A program made the position numbers and the translations under genes. A stretch of DNA of 64,000 nucleotides, taken from the NCBI GenBank assembly GCA_009838915.1, contig VXQT01000027.1:82142-146141 (forward strand). The letters run 5' to 3'. This stretch comes from Chloroflexota bacterium (lineage in GTDB: Bacteria; Chloroflexota; Dehalococcoidia; Bin125). The notes below the pieces were generated by a model, which was not told where the DNA came from, did no database searches, and was given only the letters and a program-made list of their open reading frames with translations. Positions 7,705 to 17,800 of the stretch are shown here, one piece after another (position 1 is the stretch's first letter; every line of letters begins with the position of its first letter).

Positions 7705-8400
7705 GTGTCGATTGCGAGCAACCTCGACCGCGTCAGTCAGCAGATCGCAGATGCCTGCCACCGCGCCGGCCGTGATCCCTCTGCTGTCAGCTTGATTGCC
7801 GTCTCCAAGACGTTCCCTGTCTCGGCGATCGCCGAAGCTGCCGCCGCGGGTCAACGCCAGTTCGGTGAGAATCGGGTCCAGGAAGCGCTGGCCAAGATCG
7901 AACAGCTTCCTTCGCATGGCATTGAGGTCAACGAGGACATCGACCTGCACCTGATCGGTCATCTGCAACGCAACAAAGCGAGGCACGCGGGCCAGTTTGC
8001 ATCCGTGCAATCGGTCGACAGTGTGCGCCTGGCCGCAGCAATCTCGCGACGCCTGGAACGGGAGTTGCCGGTGTTGCTTGAAGTCAATGTCGGGCAAGAG
8101 GCGAGCAAAGAGGGATTCGCCGTCTGCGACGTCTCGGAGGCGTTTGAGCAGATCTCCGTTCTGCCGAACCTTCGGATAGACGGCTTGATGACTGTCGCGC
8201 CCGAAGTCGCCGATCCGGAGCAGGTGCGGCCGGTCTTTCGCACACTGCGCGAACTGGCGGAGCGGCTGTCGCTCTCCGAGCTGAGCATGGGCATGACCAA
8301 CGACTACTCAGTCGCTATAGAGGAAGGCTCGACGATGGTCCGCGTCGGACGGGCCATCTTCGGCGAACGTCCCAGCGCGCCGGGCGGAGGCCTGCGATGA
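7705..8400 (+). CDS. yggS: YggS-family PLP homeostasis protein
   Basis: Alanine-racemase-N-fold protein of 231 residues that holds pyridoxal phosphate and buffers its free level (YggS/PROSC/PLPBP family). Seen: SLIAVSKTFPVSAI with the PLP lysine, GENRVQEA, HLIGHLQRNKARHA, LLEVNVGQEASKEGF, LRIDGLMTVAP, and the C-terminal LSMGMTNDYSVAIEEGSTMVR with the phosphate-binding loop. GTG start one base after the radical SAM stop. It overlaps proC by 4 nt, the frequent yggS-proC-yggT arrangement. Confidence 0.94.
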   Translation: MSIASNLDRVSQQIADACHRAGRDPSAVSLIAVSKTFPVSAIAEAAAAGQRQFGENRVQEALAKIEQLPSHGIEVNEDIDLHLIGHLQRNKARHAGQFASVQSVDSVRLAAAISRRLERELPVLLEVNVGQEASKEGFAVCDVSEAFEQISVLPNLRIDGLMTVAPEVADPEQVRPVFRTLRELAERLSLSELSMGMTNDYSVAIEEGSTMVRVGRAIFGERPSAPGGGLR

Positions 8401-9197
8401 CCAGGATCGCCGTGATCGGCGGCGGCACCATGGGCGCCACCTTCATCCGCGCCGTGACCGACGCCGGGCTGGTCGCCACATCCAGTCTGTCTGTCTGCGA
8501 GATCGTGGACGAGCGGCGGAAGTGGCTGGAGCGGGAGTTCAACGGCCTCAACGTGACCGCAGCACTAAGCGAGGCTGTCGACGGCAGCGACGCGGTCTAC
8601 CTGTCGGTCAAGCCGCAGGACCTTGGCTCGCTCAGCGACGGCGCGGGAACGGATTCGCGCCTGCTGATCTCGATTCTGGCCGGTTCGACGATCGCCGAGG
8701 TCCAACGCTCGACCGGCGCACGCCGCATCGTGCGGGCGATGCCGAACACGCCGGCGCAGATCGGACGCGGGTTCACCGCCTGGACGGCGACCGAGCGCGT
8801 GACCGCGGACGACCGCCGCCTGGTCGGTTCGTTGTTGGACACGATGGGCGAGCAACTCTACGTGCCGGACGAATCGACGATCGACAAAATCACGGCGGTC
8901 TCGGGCAGCGGTCCGGCCTACGTCTTCCTGTTCATCGAGGCAATGATCAATGCGGCCGTCCAGGTCGGCCTGCGGCCGGACGATGCGCGCCGCATGGTGC
9001 TACAGACCGTGATCGGCGCCGCCGAGTTTGCGGCCCAATCGGGGCAACACCCGGCCGCGCTCAAGGATATGGTGACTTCACCCGGCGGCACGACCGCAGC
9101 CGGACTGAGGGTCCTGGAACAGCGAGCGCTGCGCGCCGCGCTGATCGACGCCGTCGCTGCGGCGCACCAGCGAGCGGAAGAACTGGGTTCATCATGA
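8397..9197 (+). CDS. proC: Pyrroline-5-carboxylate reductase
   Basis: NAD(P)H-dependent reductase that makes L-proline from pyrroline-5-carboxylate; 266 residues. Seen: Rossmann loop IAVIGGGTMGATF, SVKPQDLG, the RIVRAMPNTPAQIGRGF motif, and the C-terminal VSGSGPAYVFLFIEAM and DMVTSPGGTTAAGLRVLE signatures, all typical of ProC. ATG overlaps the yggS stop, and its own stop overlaps the yggT start (ATGA), so translation is likely coupled through the three genes. Confidence 0.96.
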   Translation: MTRIAVIGGGTMGATFIRAVTDAGLVATSSLSVCEIVDERRKWLEREFNGLNVTAALSEAVDGSDAVYLSVKPQDLGSLSDGAGTDSRLLISILAGSTIAEVQRSTGARRIVRAMPNTPAQIGRGFTAWTATERVTADDRRLVGSLLDTMGEQLYVPDESTIDKITAVSGSGPAYVFLFIEAMINAAVQVGLRPDDARRMVLQTVIGAAEFAAQSGQHPAALKDMVTSPGGTTAAGLRVLEQRALRAALIDAVAAAHQRAEELGSS

Positions 9198-9460
9198 GCG
9201 AAGTGCTGGTCGTCATCGGCATCGCCATCAACATCTATTCGTTCATTCTGCTCGCGCGCGTGCTGATGAGCTGGATCCCGATGTTCACGAATCGACCACT
9301 CGATCCGTACAACCCGCTGGTCAAATTTCTGCTCGACGTGACCGAACCGGTACTGGCGCCGCTTCGACGCTATCTGGTGATCGGGATGATCGACCTCTCG
9401 CCGCTGGCCGCGCTGATCCTGCTACAGGTGATCGGCAGCGCGGTCCTGAACAGCGCCTGA
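9194..9460 (+). CDS. YggT-family membrane protein
   Basis: Eighty-eight residues with two hydrophobic segments (VLVVIGIAINIYSFILLARV and LSPLAALILLQVIGSAVL) joined by the family loop SWIPMFTNRPLDPYNPLVKF and a TEPVLAPLRRYL stretch. This is the YGGT/YlmG family of small integral membrane proteins, linked to osmotic response and to envelope and division functions in other organisms. Its start overlaps proC by 4 nt, and it ends about 30 nt before the recA promoter. Confidence 0.9.
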   Translation: MSEVLVVIGIAINIYSFILLARVLMSWIPMFTNRPLDPYNPLVKFLLDVTEPVLAPLRRYLVIGMIDLSPLAALILLQVIGSAVLNSA

Positions 9461-9490
9461 ACGCCACCTGAACGCTTTTAGAACGTTTGC

Positions 9491-9519
9491 TTGACATTAC
9501 CGGTCGAGCGGGTTAGCGT
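9491..9519 (+). promoter_or_regulatory. Predicted recA promoter
   Basis: Perfect TTGACA at 9491-9496, a 17-nt spacer and TAGCGT at 9514-9519. Transcription would start near 9526, leaving a leader of about 58 nt before the chosen recA ATG. No convincing GAAC-N4-GTTC SOS palindrome overlaps it. Confidence 0.6.
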
Positions 9520-9583
9520 GCGCAGCACAGACGTTCGCACACATCCAACCAGCGCCGCGAACGATCTGGAGGGAGCGCATATT

Positions 9584-10795
9584 ATGACGAGTACCACGAC
9601 CGTTGACCGCGACACCTCGCTCGCACTGGGAACCGACACGCAGGATCCCGCACAGGAGCCATTGTCCATGACCACTACCAACGAACCGCCGCCCGCTGTC
9701 GAAGACCTGCTGGGAGACATGGAGCGCCGCTTCGGCGAGGGCGCGCTGATGCGCCTCGGCGACGCCGGCTCCAGATTGAACGTGGACGGCATCCCGACGG
9801 GCGCGCTGTCGCTCGATGTGGCGTTGGGTATCGGCGGCCTGCCGCGCGGACGAATCGTCGAGATCTACGGTCCCGAATCGGCCGGCAAGTCGACGGTTGC
9901 GCAGCACGTGATCGCCGAGGCGCAGCGGCTGGGCGGCCAGGCCGCGTACATCGATGTCGAGCATGCACTCGACCCCGAGTTCGCCGGTCGCCTGGGCATC
10001 GACACCTCGCAGCTCCTGATCGCACAGCCCGACACGGGCGAACAGGCCCTGGAAATCGCCGAAGCGCTGGTGCGCAGCAATGCGATTGATGTCGTGGTCG
10101 TCGACTCCGTCGCAGCGCTTGTCCCGCGCGCCGAGATCGAGGGCGAGATGGGCGACGTGCAGGTCGGCCTGCAGGCGCGGCTGATGTCGCAGGCACTGCG
10201 CAAGCTGACCGGCGTCGTCTCGCGCTCCAAGACCGTGCTGATTTTCATCAACCAACTCCGCGAGAAGGTCGGCATCGTCTTCGGCAATCCCGAAACCACA
10301 CCCGGCGGCCGCGCACTCAAGTTCTACTCCTCGGTTCGCATCGAACTGCGCCGCGCAGAGACATTGAAGGACGGTCAGCTCGTGATCGGCTCAAGGGTCA
10401 AGGCCAAGGTCGTCAAGAACAAGGTTGCGCCGCCGTTCCGCACGGCCGAGTTCGATCTGATGTTCACCGCCGACGAATACGGCATTTCGAAGACCGGCTG
10501 CCTGATCGATCTCGGCGCGGAACCCGCCCCCGGGGCGCCGACCGGCTCGCCGACTGTGATCAAGAAGCAGGGTTCGTTCTATTCGTACGGCGAAACCCGG
10601 CTGGGACAGGGCCGCGAGCGGACCAAGGCATTCCTCCGCGAGCATTCCGATGTTGCGGTCGAGATCGAGGATCGCATCCGCGAAGAGCGCGGACTGCGCG
10701 GCCCAACGATGTTGACGCCCGAGGAAGGCGTCGGAGCCGCCGAGCCAATTGCCAAGCCTCCGCCGAAGAAGAAAGCTCGCGCACGGGCAAGCTGA
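9584..10795 (+). CDS. recA: Recombinase RecA
   Basis: DNA-dependent ATPase for homologous strand exchange and SOS activation; 403 residues from ATG 9584. Seen: [16 protein letters not shown], Walker [29 protein letters not shown], Walker [13 protein letters not shown], the loop region [21 protein letters not shown] (split by L1), and [21 protein letters not shown]. The chosen start follows GGAGGGAG and gives an N-terminal extension of about 45 residues; ATG 9668 with no clear ribosome-binding site would give a more usual N-terminus. The C-terminus is Lys/Arg-rich instead of acidic. recX follows 43 nt downstream. Confidence 0.97.
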   Translation: MTSTTTVDRDTSLALGTDTQDPAQEPLSMTTTNEPPPAVEDLLGDMERRFGEGALMRLGDAGSRLNVDGIPTGALSLDVALGIGGLPRGRIVEIYGPESAGKSTVAQHVIAEAQRLGGQAAYIDVEHALDPEFAGRLGIDTSQLLIAQPDTGEQALEIAEALVRSNAIDVVVVDSVAALVPRAEIEGEMGDVQVGLQARLMSQALRKLTGVVSRSKTVLIFINQLREKVGIVFGNPETTPGGRALKFYSSVRIELRRAETLKDGQLVIGSRVKAKVVKNKVAPPFRTAEFDLMFTADEYGISKTGCLIDLGAEPAPGAPTGSPTVIKKQGSFYSYGETRLGQGRERTKAFLREHSDVAVEIEDRIREERGLRGPTMLTPEEGVGAAEPIAKPPPKKKARARAS

Positions 10796-10838
10796 CGTGG
10801 ACCGCCTCAACCGATCCGAAGCCGTGGACGCTTGAGCC

Positions 10839-11330
10839 ATGCCCGTCGTCATCTCCGTCCAATCCAGAGGAGCGGTGTCCGTCGTCGAGTTCGACGACGG
10901 CGCCTCGCTCCGCTGCACGCGTGAGTTTGTCCGCCGCTCGAATCTGCAACGCGGCCAGGACATCGACGACATCTTCGTCGAACGCCTTCGGGAAACGGCC
11001 TCGCCCGAACTCGCTCGGTCCGAGGCCCAGCGGCTCAATCGACGGCAGCGCTACAGTCGCCGCCAGATATGCAGCAAGCTGCGTGATGTCGGCATCGGCG
11101 CAGAAGCCGCCAATCTCGCGCTGGACGAACTCGAGTCACTGGGTGAGCTCGACGACCGAATCGTGGCGCGGGACATTGCTCGCAAGGGTCTACGCCAGTT
11201 GATCAGCCGCGATCCCTCTCTCTCCGAGGTCGGATTCCGCACGGCGCAGACCCGCCGGTTGCTTATGCGCGGGTTCACCCCAGGCGCTGCCGCCGAGGCC
11301 TGTCAACAGGTGTGGATGGAAGTGCAATAG
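10839..11330 (+). CDS. recX: Regulatory protein RecX
   Basis: All-helical protein of 163 residues built of three-helix repeats, with RRQRYSRRQICSKLRDVGI and LDELESLGELDDRIVARDIA in the middle and a C-terminal helical repeat. RecX binds RecA filaments and limits their activity. Position straight after recA supports the call. The N-terminal ~50 residues (ISVQSRGAVSVVEFDDGAS) form a small beta domain found in several RecX proteins. Some sequence divergence from model RecX is evident. Confidence 0.88.
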   Translation: MPVVISVQSRGAVSVVEFDDGASLRCTREFVRRSNLQRGQDIDDIFVERLRETASPELARSEAQRLNRRQRYSRRQICSKLRDVGIGAEAANLALDELESLGELDDRIVARDIARKGLRQLISRDPSLSEVGFRTAQTRRLLMRGFTPGAAAEACQQVWMEVQ

Positions 11331-11360
11331 CCACTACTGGCGCCGAATTGTTAACGGTCC

Positions 11361-11366
11361 TACACT
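11361..11366 (+). promoter_or_regulatory. Possible -10 box upstream of RNase Y
   Basis: TACACT within CCTACACTGATTTA, identical over 14 nt to the sequence before the radical SAM gene at 5958. It would give a leader of about 115 nt. The -35 region is poor. Confidence 0.3.
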
Positions 11367-11488
11367 GATTTAGACCGAACCCCGGGCCGCCCAAGCTGAC
11401 CACCAGTCGGACGAGGGCGGCGCTGAGCACGCATCCGAAATGACCGGCAACGGCATGACAATGCCAGTTCAACTGAGTCGAGGACACT

Positions 11489-12979
11489 ATGTGGGGAGCC
11501 CTGATGAGGCTCCTGCGCGGCGGGCCCGATCCGCGGATCGAGGCTTCGCTGGAAGCCGAACGCATCCTTCAGCAGGCCCGAGACCGGGCCGATCGCGAGG
11601 CGGGTGAGCGGCTACAACAGGCGCAGGAGCAGGCCAGAACCGAACGCGACGAAATCCTGGCCGACGTGCGCGGCGCGCGCGACGACCTGCAGCGAGCAGT
11701 TGACCGACTGGACCGACGCGAGTCGTCGCTGGATGATCGCGCCCGCTCGCTGGAAGAGCGGGACGACAAGCTGAATCAGGATCGTCAGCGCCTGGAAAAC
11801 CGAAACGCCCAACTCGATGAGCGCGAGGCGGAGCACGACCGGCGTCTCGAGGAGATCTCCAGCTTCACGCGCGACGAGGCCCGCACCGTGCTCTTCGAGC
11901 AGGTCGAACAGGAAATCTCGGACGAAGCAGGCCGCATGGTTCGCGAAGCGGAGCAGAAGGCCAAGGACGACGCCGACGCGAGAGCCCGCAAGATCGTGGC
12001 CACCGCGATCCAGCGGGTCGCCTCCGAAGTCACGACCGAGTCGACCGTCTCAATCGTGCAGATCCCGTCGGACGAGATGAAGGGGCGGATCATCGGCCGC
12101 GAGGGGCGCAATATCCGCGCCCTAGAGTCGGCGCTCGGCTGCGACCTGATCATCGACGACACGCCCGACGTGGTTACCGTGTCCGGCTTCGACCCGGTAC
12201 GCCGCGAGATTGGCCGGCTGTCACTCAGTCGTCTGGTTGCCGACGGTCGGATTCATCCCACGCGGATCGAAGAGACCGTCGCCAAGGCTCAGCGCGATGT
12301 CGAACGGATCATCCGCGAGTCGGGCGACGAGGCGGCGATCGAGGCTCACTGCAGCGGATTGCCCCGCGAGATGCTCGACATCTTCGGGCGACTGCGCTTC
12401 CGCACCAGTTACGGACAGAACCAGCTCCGCCACGCGGTCGAGACCGCGCACATCGGTGCGATGATCGCGCAGGAGCTGCACGCCGACGTCGAGGTCACAC
12501 GGCGCGGCTCGTTGCTGCACGACGTCGGCAAGGCGATTGACCACGAGGTCGAAGGCACGCACGCGATCATCGGCGGCGACCTCGCGCGTCGGTTCAAGAT
12601 GTCCGAAGAAATCGCCCACTGCATCGAGGCGCACCACGACGAAGTTGAACTGCGCACGGTCGAGGCAATCATTGTGCAGATGGCCGACGCGATCTCCGGC
12701 GGTCGGCCCGGCGCCCGGCGCGAGTCGGTGGAGCGCTACATCGAGCGCCTGCGCGCGATGGAGGACATCGCCACCTCATTCGAGGGCGTCGGCCAGGCGT
12801 ATGCAATCCAGGCCGGCCGCGAGGTGCGGGTCGTGGTCGACCCGCGCGAGGTCGACGATCTCGGCGCCATGCGGCTGGCGCGCGACATCTCGAAGCAGAT
12901 CGAGGAGTCGCTCCAGTACCCCGGCCAGATCCGCGTGACCGTCCTGCGCGAGACCCGCGCTGCGGAGTACGCACGCTAG
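11489..12979 (+). CDS. rny: Ribonuclease Y, without N-terminal membrane anchor
   Basis: Endoribonuclease of the KH-HD type, 496 residues, that starts bulk mRNA decay. Order: a long charged coiled coil (about residues 20-170), the KH domain with MKGRIIGREGRNIRALE near 192-208, then the HD domain with SLLHDVGKAIDHEVEGTHA near 343-361. The C-terminus (IRVTVLRETRAAEYAR) is typical. Usual RNase Y proteins begin with a membrane helix; here the protein begins MWGALMRLLRGGPDPRIEAS and goes directly into the coiled coil. An in-frame TGA lies 15 nt before the ATG, so no longer start is possible. GAGG lies before the ATG. Confidence 0.93.
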   Translation: MWGALMRLLRGGPDPRIEASLEAERILQQARDRADREAGERLQQAQEQARTERDEILADVRGARDDLQRAVDRLDRRESSLDDRARSLEERDDKLNQDRQRLENRNAQLDEREAEHDRRLEEISSFTRDEARTVLFEQVEQEISDEAGRMVREAEQKAKDDADARARKIVATAIQRVASEVTTESTVSIVQIPSDEMKGRIIGREGRNIRALESALGCDLIIDDTPDVVTVSGFDPVRREIGRLSLSRLVADGRIHPTRIEETVAKAQRDVERIIRESGDEAAIEAHCSGLPREMLDIFGRLRFRTSYGQNQLRHAVETAHIGAMIAQELHADVEVTRRGSLLHDVGKAIDHEVEGTHAIIGGDLARRFKMSEEIAHCIEAHHDEVELRTVEAIIVQMADAISGGRPGARRESVERYIERLRAMEDIATSFEGVGQAYAIQAGREVRVVVDPREVDDLGAMRLARDISKQIEESLQYPGQIRVTVLRETRAAEYAR

Positions 12980-12993
12980 CCAGCGAGGGCCGC

Positions 12994-13830
12994 ATGGCCA
13001 GGCTCGACCTGCACATGCACAGCACCTGTTCGGATGGCCGACACCCGCCGGGGTGGGTCATACGGCAGGCCGCCAGTAACGGCGCCGAACTGGTCGCCCT
13101 CACCGACCACGACACCCTTGCCGGCGTCGAGGAGGCGCGCCAGGTGGGCGGGCCGCTGGGCGTCACGGTCGTTGCCGGCGTGGAGATGAGCGTCATTCAC
13201 GATCCACTCGGTGAGCTGCACGTCCTTGGCTATCTGCCGGCCCGAGACGACCTTGCCGACCTGGAACTTCAACTCTCGGAGTACCGAGACGAGCGCCTGG
13301 GGCGCGCTCGGCGCACGCTCGACCTGCTTCGAGACCTTGGCGCGCCAATCGAAGAGGACGCCGTCGTTCGGCACGCAGACGGCGGCGTCGTCGGCCGTCC
13401 TCACATCGCCCGGGCGCTCGTCGACGCGGGCCATGTCGAGTCCGTGCAGGAGGCCTTCGACCGCTACCTCCGAAATGGCGGACCTGCCTTCGTCCAGCGC
13501 TCGGTGCTGGGTATGGAGGAGTCGATTGCGCTGATTCACGACTGCGGAGGGATCGCCTCGCTCGCACATCCGACGCGGTATCGCGAAACTGAAGCTTCCA
13601 TCGAGTCGTTTGCGGCCGCCGGCGGCGACGCAGTCGAGCTCTACTACCGCAACGACCCGCCGGATGTCGTCGCGAGCGGCAAACGGCTGGCGAGTCGGCT
13701 TGGCCTTGCTGCGACAGGGGGCTCCGATTTCCATGGCATCCACACCGACGAGATGCCGCCCGCGACGGTGCCGATACCCGACCATTCCGCTGACCGACTC
13801 ATCGACCTGTTGAAGGACCTCGCCATATGA
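12994..13830 (+). CDS. PHP-domain metal-dependent phosphoesterase
   Basis: PHP-fold hydrolase of 278 residues, TrpH/RNase AM-like. Metal-binding motifs are in place: [12 protein letters not shown] at the start, [44 protein letters not shown] and TGGSDFHGI. The compact single-domain form resembles proteins acting on 3'-phosphoadenosine bisphosphate or 5' ends of short RNAs, but the substrate cannot be read from sequence. It starts 14 nt after the rny stop and overlaps fabZ by 4 nt (ATGA), so all three may be one transcript, which makes an RNA-processing role conceivable. Confidence 0.86.
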   Translation: MARLDLHMHSTCSDGRHPPGWVIRQAASNGAELVALTDHDTLAGVEEARQVGGPLGVTVVAGVEMSVIHDPLGELHVLGYLPARDDLADLELQLSEYRDERLGRARRTLDLLRDLGAPIEEDAVVRHADGGVVGRPHIARALVDAGHVESVQEAFDRYLRNGGPAFVQRSVLGMEESIALIHDCGGIASLAHPTRYRETEASIESFAAAGGDAVELYYRNDPPDVVASGKRLASRLGLAATGGSDFHGIHTDEMPPATVPIPDHSADRLIDLLKDLAI

Positions 13831-14294
13831 CCAGTTCAGCAGATCTGCAGTTACCGCTCGATGTCCGCGCCATTCAGGGGATCATCCCGCACCGATTCCC
13901 GATCCTGTTGCTGGACCGGATTGTCGAGCTCGACCCGGGCAAGCGCGCCGTCGGACTGAAGAACGTGTCAACCAACGAGTGGTTCTTTGAGGGCCACTTC
14001 CCCGGCAATCCGATCATGCCGGGTGTGCTGATCGTCGAAGCGCTGGCGCAGACCGGCGCAGTGGCAGCGCTCTCGGCGGATGAGTTCCAGGGTAAACTCG
14101 GCCTGTTCGCCGGCATCGACGGCGTCCGTTTCCGCCGCCAGGTGGTTCCTGGTGACCAGCTTCGCCTCGAGGTCGAAATGGAGCGCCTGCGTCGAGGCAT
14201 CGGCCGCGCCAACGCGGTCGCATCAGTCGATGGCGAAACGGCCGCCGAGGGTCGGTTGACATTCGCTCTGGTTGATCCACCGAACGGCGCGTAA
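13827..14294 (+). CDS. fabZ: 3-hydroxyacyl-ACP dehydratase FabZ
   Basis: Hot-dog-fold dehydratase of fatty-acid elongation, 155 residues. Seen: [17 protein letters not shown] with the family's N-terminal pattern, [19 protein letters not shown] with the catalytic His, and [11 protein letters not shown] with the catalytic Glu. It lacks other fab genes as neighbours, but the minus-strand acyl-CoA carboxylase lies 600 nt away. The start overlaps the PHP gene stop. Confidence 0.95.
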   Translation: MTSSADLQLPLDVRAIQGIIPHRFPILLLDRIVELDPGKRAVGLKNVSTNEWFFEGHFPGNPIMPGVLIVEALAQTGAVAALSADEFQGKLGLFAGIDGVRFRRQVVPGDQLRLEVEMERLRRGIGRANAVASVDGETAAEGRLTFALVDPPNGA

Positions 14295-14314
14295 TGCCGG
14301 GTTGTGAGGTCGCG

Positions 14315-14686
14315 CTACAGCGTGATTGCAGCCCACAGACCCAGGACGAGCCCAACACTGACAACCGTAGTGATCGCGACCCAACGCAGGTCGCCGCGGA
14401 CGTAGTGGAAGTCGTGCATCGCGGCGGCGGCTCGCGCCCGGCGGTCGCGGCGCTCGTGCGCGCCCGATGCGCCGCCTCGAGGTCCACCGGCCTGTCGCTC
14501 TTCGGCAATCCGGGCGGGTTGCTGGACATTGCCGCTCAACGATGCGCCCGCAGGCGCCTGGGCCGCTCCCGCCTGGGCGGTCGGCAATCGATCCTCACGC
14601 GCCCGCCGTCCTCGCCGACCCTGCGGCCGCGCCGCCTGCTGGGAGCGGTTGGACCCGCCTCTGCCTCGTCGCGAACCGCGTGCCAT
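14315..14686 (-). CDS. Small Arg-rich protein with a C-terminal membrane helix
   Basis: About 123 residues from ATG 14686 (an upstream ATG at 14713 adds nine). The N-terminal two thirds are strongly basic and low in complexity (MARGSRRGRGGSNRSQQ, then RRGRRARED) and rich in Ala, Gln and Gly. A single hydrophobic segment near the C-terminus (WVAITTVVSVGLVLGLWAAI) follows FHYVRGDLRWV. It looks like a tail-anchored membrane protein with a nucleic-acid- or phosphate-binding cytoplasmic part. I do not recognise a family. It converges on fabZ and is divergent from tRNA-Asp. The clear membrane helix in this frame is why it is taken as real. Confidence 0.6.
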   Translation of the reverse strand: MARGSRRGRGGSNRSQQAARPQGRRGRRAREDRLPTAQAGAAQAPAGASLSGNVQQPARIAEERQAGGPRGGASGAHERRDRRARAAAAMHDFHYVRGDLRWVAITTVVSVGLVLGLWAAITL

Positions 14687-14724
14687 CTGCAACCTCCGAC
14701 GCTTGCCACTCACCCTACGTCGTG

Positions 14725-14753
14725 TTGCCGTACTCCGCCAGTGGGCGTACAGT
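14725..14753 (+). promoter_or_regulatory. Predicted tRNA-Asp promoter
   Basis: TTGCCG at 14725-14730, a 17-nt spacer and TACAGT at 14748-14753. The transcript would start about 3 nt before the tRNA 5' end, as is usual for stand-alone tRNA genes. Confidence 0.5.
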
Positions 14754-14762
14754 GAGGCCTAC

Positions 14763-14839
14763 GGCCCCGTGGTGTAGCGGCCTAACACGCCACCCTGTCA
14801 AGGTGGAGATCGGCGGTTCGAATCCGCTCGGGGTCGCCA
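14763..14839 (+). tRNA. tRNA-Asp (anticodon GTC), CCA encoded
   Basis: A 77-nt cloverleaf. The acceptor GGCCCCG pairs with CGGGGTC (one G-U), followed by discriminator G and genome-encoded CCA. The D arm contains GTGTAGCGGCCTAACAC. The anticodon stem CCACC/GGTGG encloses loop CTGTCAA with anticodon GTC. The T arm is CGGCG-GTTCGAAT-CCGCT-like with the conserved TTCGAAT. It is a single-gene unit with its own promoter. Confidence 0.97.
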
Positions 14840-14864
14840 TCTGCTCCTTGTCTCCCTGAATCGC

Positions 14865-17800
14865 TTACCAGGTATCGACATATGGGCGTTTCTTGCCCGT
14901 GCGATGCGGCGTGGGCGGGAGGCGATTGAGGCCGTTGACGATCCAGGTTCTCGTTTCGGCAGGATCGATCACGTCGTCGAGCCCGCCGCCGGCCGCGGCG
15001 TTGACGGCCTTGGCATTGCGGTAGGCGCGGTCAACCATTCTCTCGTAGGTCTCGATCCGCTCTTCCGAGTCCTCGATTGCGATCAGCTCCTTGCGGTAAC
15101 CAAGCTTGACCGAGCCTTCGATGTTCATCCCCGCAAACTCCGCCGTGGGCCAGGCGACGGTGAAGAAGCCGACCAGTGCGCTCGCCCCGCACATCGCCTG
15201 AACCCCGAGTCCGTATGCCTTGCGCACCACGACGCCGAACAGCGGCACGCTGAGGTTGGCGCCGGTGTTGAACATCCGCGCGCAGTGGCGGACCAGCGCC
15301 GTCGCCTCGACATCGGGTCCAACCATCATGCCGGGACAATCCATCAGGCTGAGCACGGGGATGTCGAACGCGTCGCAGAGCTGGAGGAAGCGTGCGCCCT
15401 TGTCCGAGCCATCGGAGTCAATGGCGCCGGCCAGATGATGCGGGTTGTTGGCAATCACGCCTATCGGGTGACCCTCAACGCGGATGAACGCCGTGATGAT
15501 CCCGATGCCGAACTTCTCGCGGATTTCCAGCACCGAGCCCTCGTCGGCGATCGTGTCGATGATCTCGCGCATGTCGTACAGCCGCAGCCGATTCTCGGGC
15601 ACGATGTGCCGCAGACGGCGCTGGTCGGGCGCAGTCCAATCCGAGACAGGACCCTGGAAGTAGCTCAGGTACTTCTTGGCGACCTCGGTCGCTTCGTCTT
15701 CGTCTTTGCAAAGGATGTCGACCACGCCGTTGGGCACCTGGAACGACATCGGTCCGACTTCCTCGGGCGTGTAGATGCCAAGTCCGCCGCCCTCGATCAT
15801 GGCGGGGCCGCCCATGGCGACGGTCGAACCCTCGGTGGCGATGATCACGTCGCAGCAGGCGAGCAACGCCGTGTTGCCGGCGAAGCAACGCCCGTTGGTC
15901 ACGCCGACCAGCGGCACGAGGCCCGACAGCTTCGAGAACTGAGTGAAGGTATAGGTGTCGAAGGCGACGCCGGGGCCGGTGCGGTCGTCGCCCGGCCGTC
16001 CGCCGCCGCCTTCGGTGTAGAAGACGATCGGGAACTGGAAGCGTCGCGCCATCTCAAACATGCGGTCCTGCTTGTAGTGATTGCGACCACCCTGCGTGCC
16101 GGCGAGCACCGTGTAGTCGTAGTGGACCACAATCGCGCGGGCCGCCTGTTCGTCGAACAGGTCACCGTTGATCGTTGCCGTCCCCGCGATCAGGCCGTCC
16201 GCAGGCGTGTTCTCACGAAGCTGCTCATCGGTGTTTCGCTGATGCTGGCGCGCCACGATTAGCGGCCAGTACTCCTGGAATGAACCGGGATCGACCAGCT
16301 GCTCGATGTTCTCGCGCGGCATCCGGTAGCCGCGCCCGCGCCGCTTGGTCACCGCCTCGGGACGGTGTTCGTCCAGCGTGTAAGCATGGCGCTCGTAGTT
16401 TTCCTGCAGGTCGGGACGGATAAAGTCGGGGTCGATCAACTCGCCGCCGCCGATCGCTTCGACCGAGACTTCGGCCTCGAGGATGAAGACAAGCGGAAAG
16501 CCCTCGCGGATCACGTCCCCGACGGAACAGGCAATGCTCTGGATCAAGCCGTCGCGGTCGGCCTGGATCACGTGCTCCATCTTCATCGCCTCCATGGCGA
16601 CGAGATCTTGACCGGCTCGCACCTCCTGGCCCTCCTCGACCATGATCGAGACGATCGTGCCCTGGATCGGAGCGGGTAGACCGATCGAACCGTCGGGTCC
16701 GCTCAAGTCGGGCGCGTCCTCTTCGATCACCTCTACCGACTGCTCCCGCTTGACGCGTTGATCGTGCTCGAACAGGGCCAGGGGATCGCGAGAGTCAACC
16801 CGCGCCCCGGCGAAGCCGGAGTCGGCCGCGGGCGCTTCGGTTCGTAGATAGCGGACCCGTTCGGCGCCAGTATCCGCAGTCAGTTCGGACATTCGATCGT
16901 CGACCCAGCGCGTGTGCACATTGCCACTCGCGAGATCGTCGTGTCGCAGCACGTTGCCGAGGAAGGGAATATTGGTTGCGACCCCTTCGATGCGGAACTC
17001 GGACAGGGCGCGCAGGGTGCGAGTCACGGCGTCGGCGAAGTCCGGAGAGGTCGAGTGTGCGATCACCTTGGCCAACAGCGAATCGAACGCGGACGATGTC
17101 TGGTAGCCCACGTATCCGAACCCGTCGGTGCGCACACCCGGCCCTGATGGCGCCTCGTACGCCTTGAGGGTCCCGGAGGCCGGCCTGACCGAACCATCGG
17201 GGCCCAGGGTTTCCATGTTTACCCGAGTCTGGATGGCGTAGCCGCGAGGCCGCAGCCAGGACGGATTGTCCAGACCCAGCTCGGCAATCGTGGAACCCTG
17301 CGCGGTGCGCAGTTGCGACTGGACCAGGTCGACGCCGGTGACTTGCTCGGTCACGGTGTGCTCGACCTGCAGCCGCGCGTTGGCTTCGAGGAAGTAGAAG
17401 CGGTCGCCTGAATCGTCCGAGGCGTCGAGCAGGAACTCGAAGGTTCCGAGCGAGGAGTAACCGACATCACGGGCGATCCGCACTGCCGCCTCGACGATCG
17501 CGTCACGCGTATCCGGTTGCAGATGCGGCGCCGGAGCGATCTCGACGACTTTCTGGAAGCGCCGCTGGACTGAGCATTCACGTTCCCAGAGATGCGTGAC
17601 ACCACCGTGCAGGTCGCCGATGATCTGCACCTCGATGTGTCGAGCGCGAGGAACGAGTTGCTCGACGTAGAGCGCGCCCGATCCGAAGGCCATGCTGGCT
17701 TCGGACTCGCAGCGTTCCCAGGCGGCTTCCAGTTCTTCGAAGGCTTGCACTGCCCGGGATCCGCGACCGCCGCCCCCGGCTACCGCCTTGAGCATGAGCG

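Noticed and set aside
9461..9560. SOS/LexA box near recA
   Set aside because: AGAACGTTTGC and ACGTTCGC are half-site-like but no GAAC-N4-GTTC palindrome is formed.
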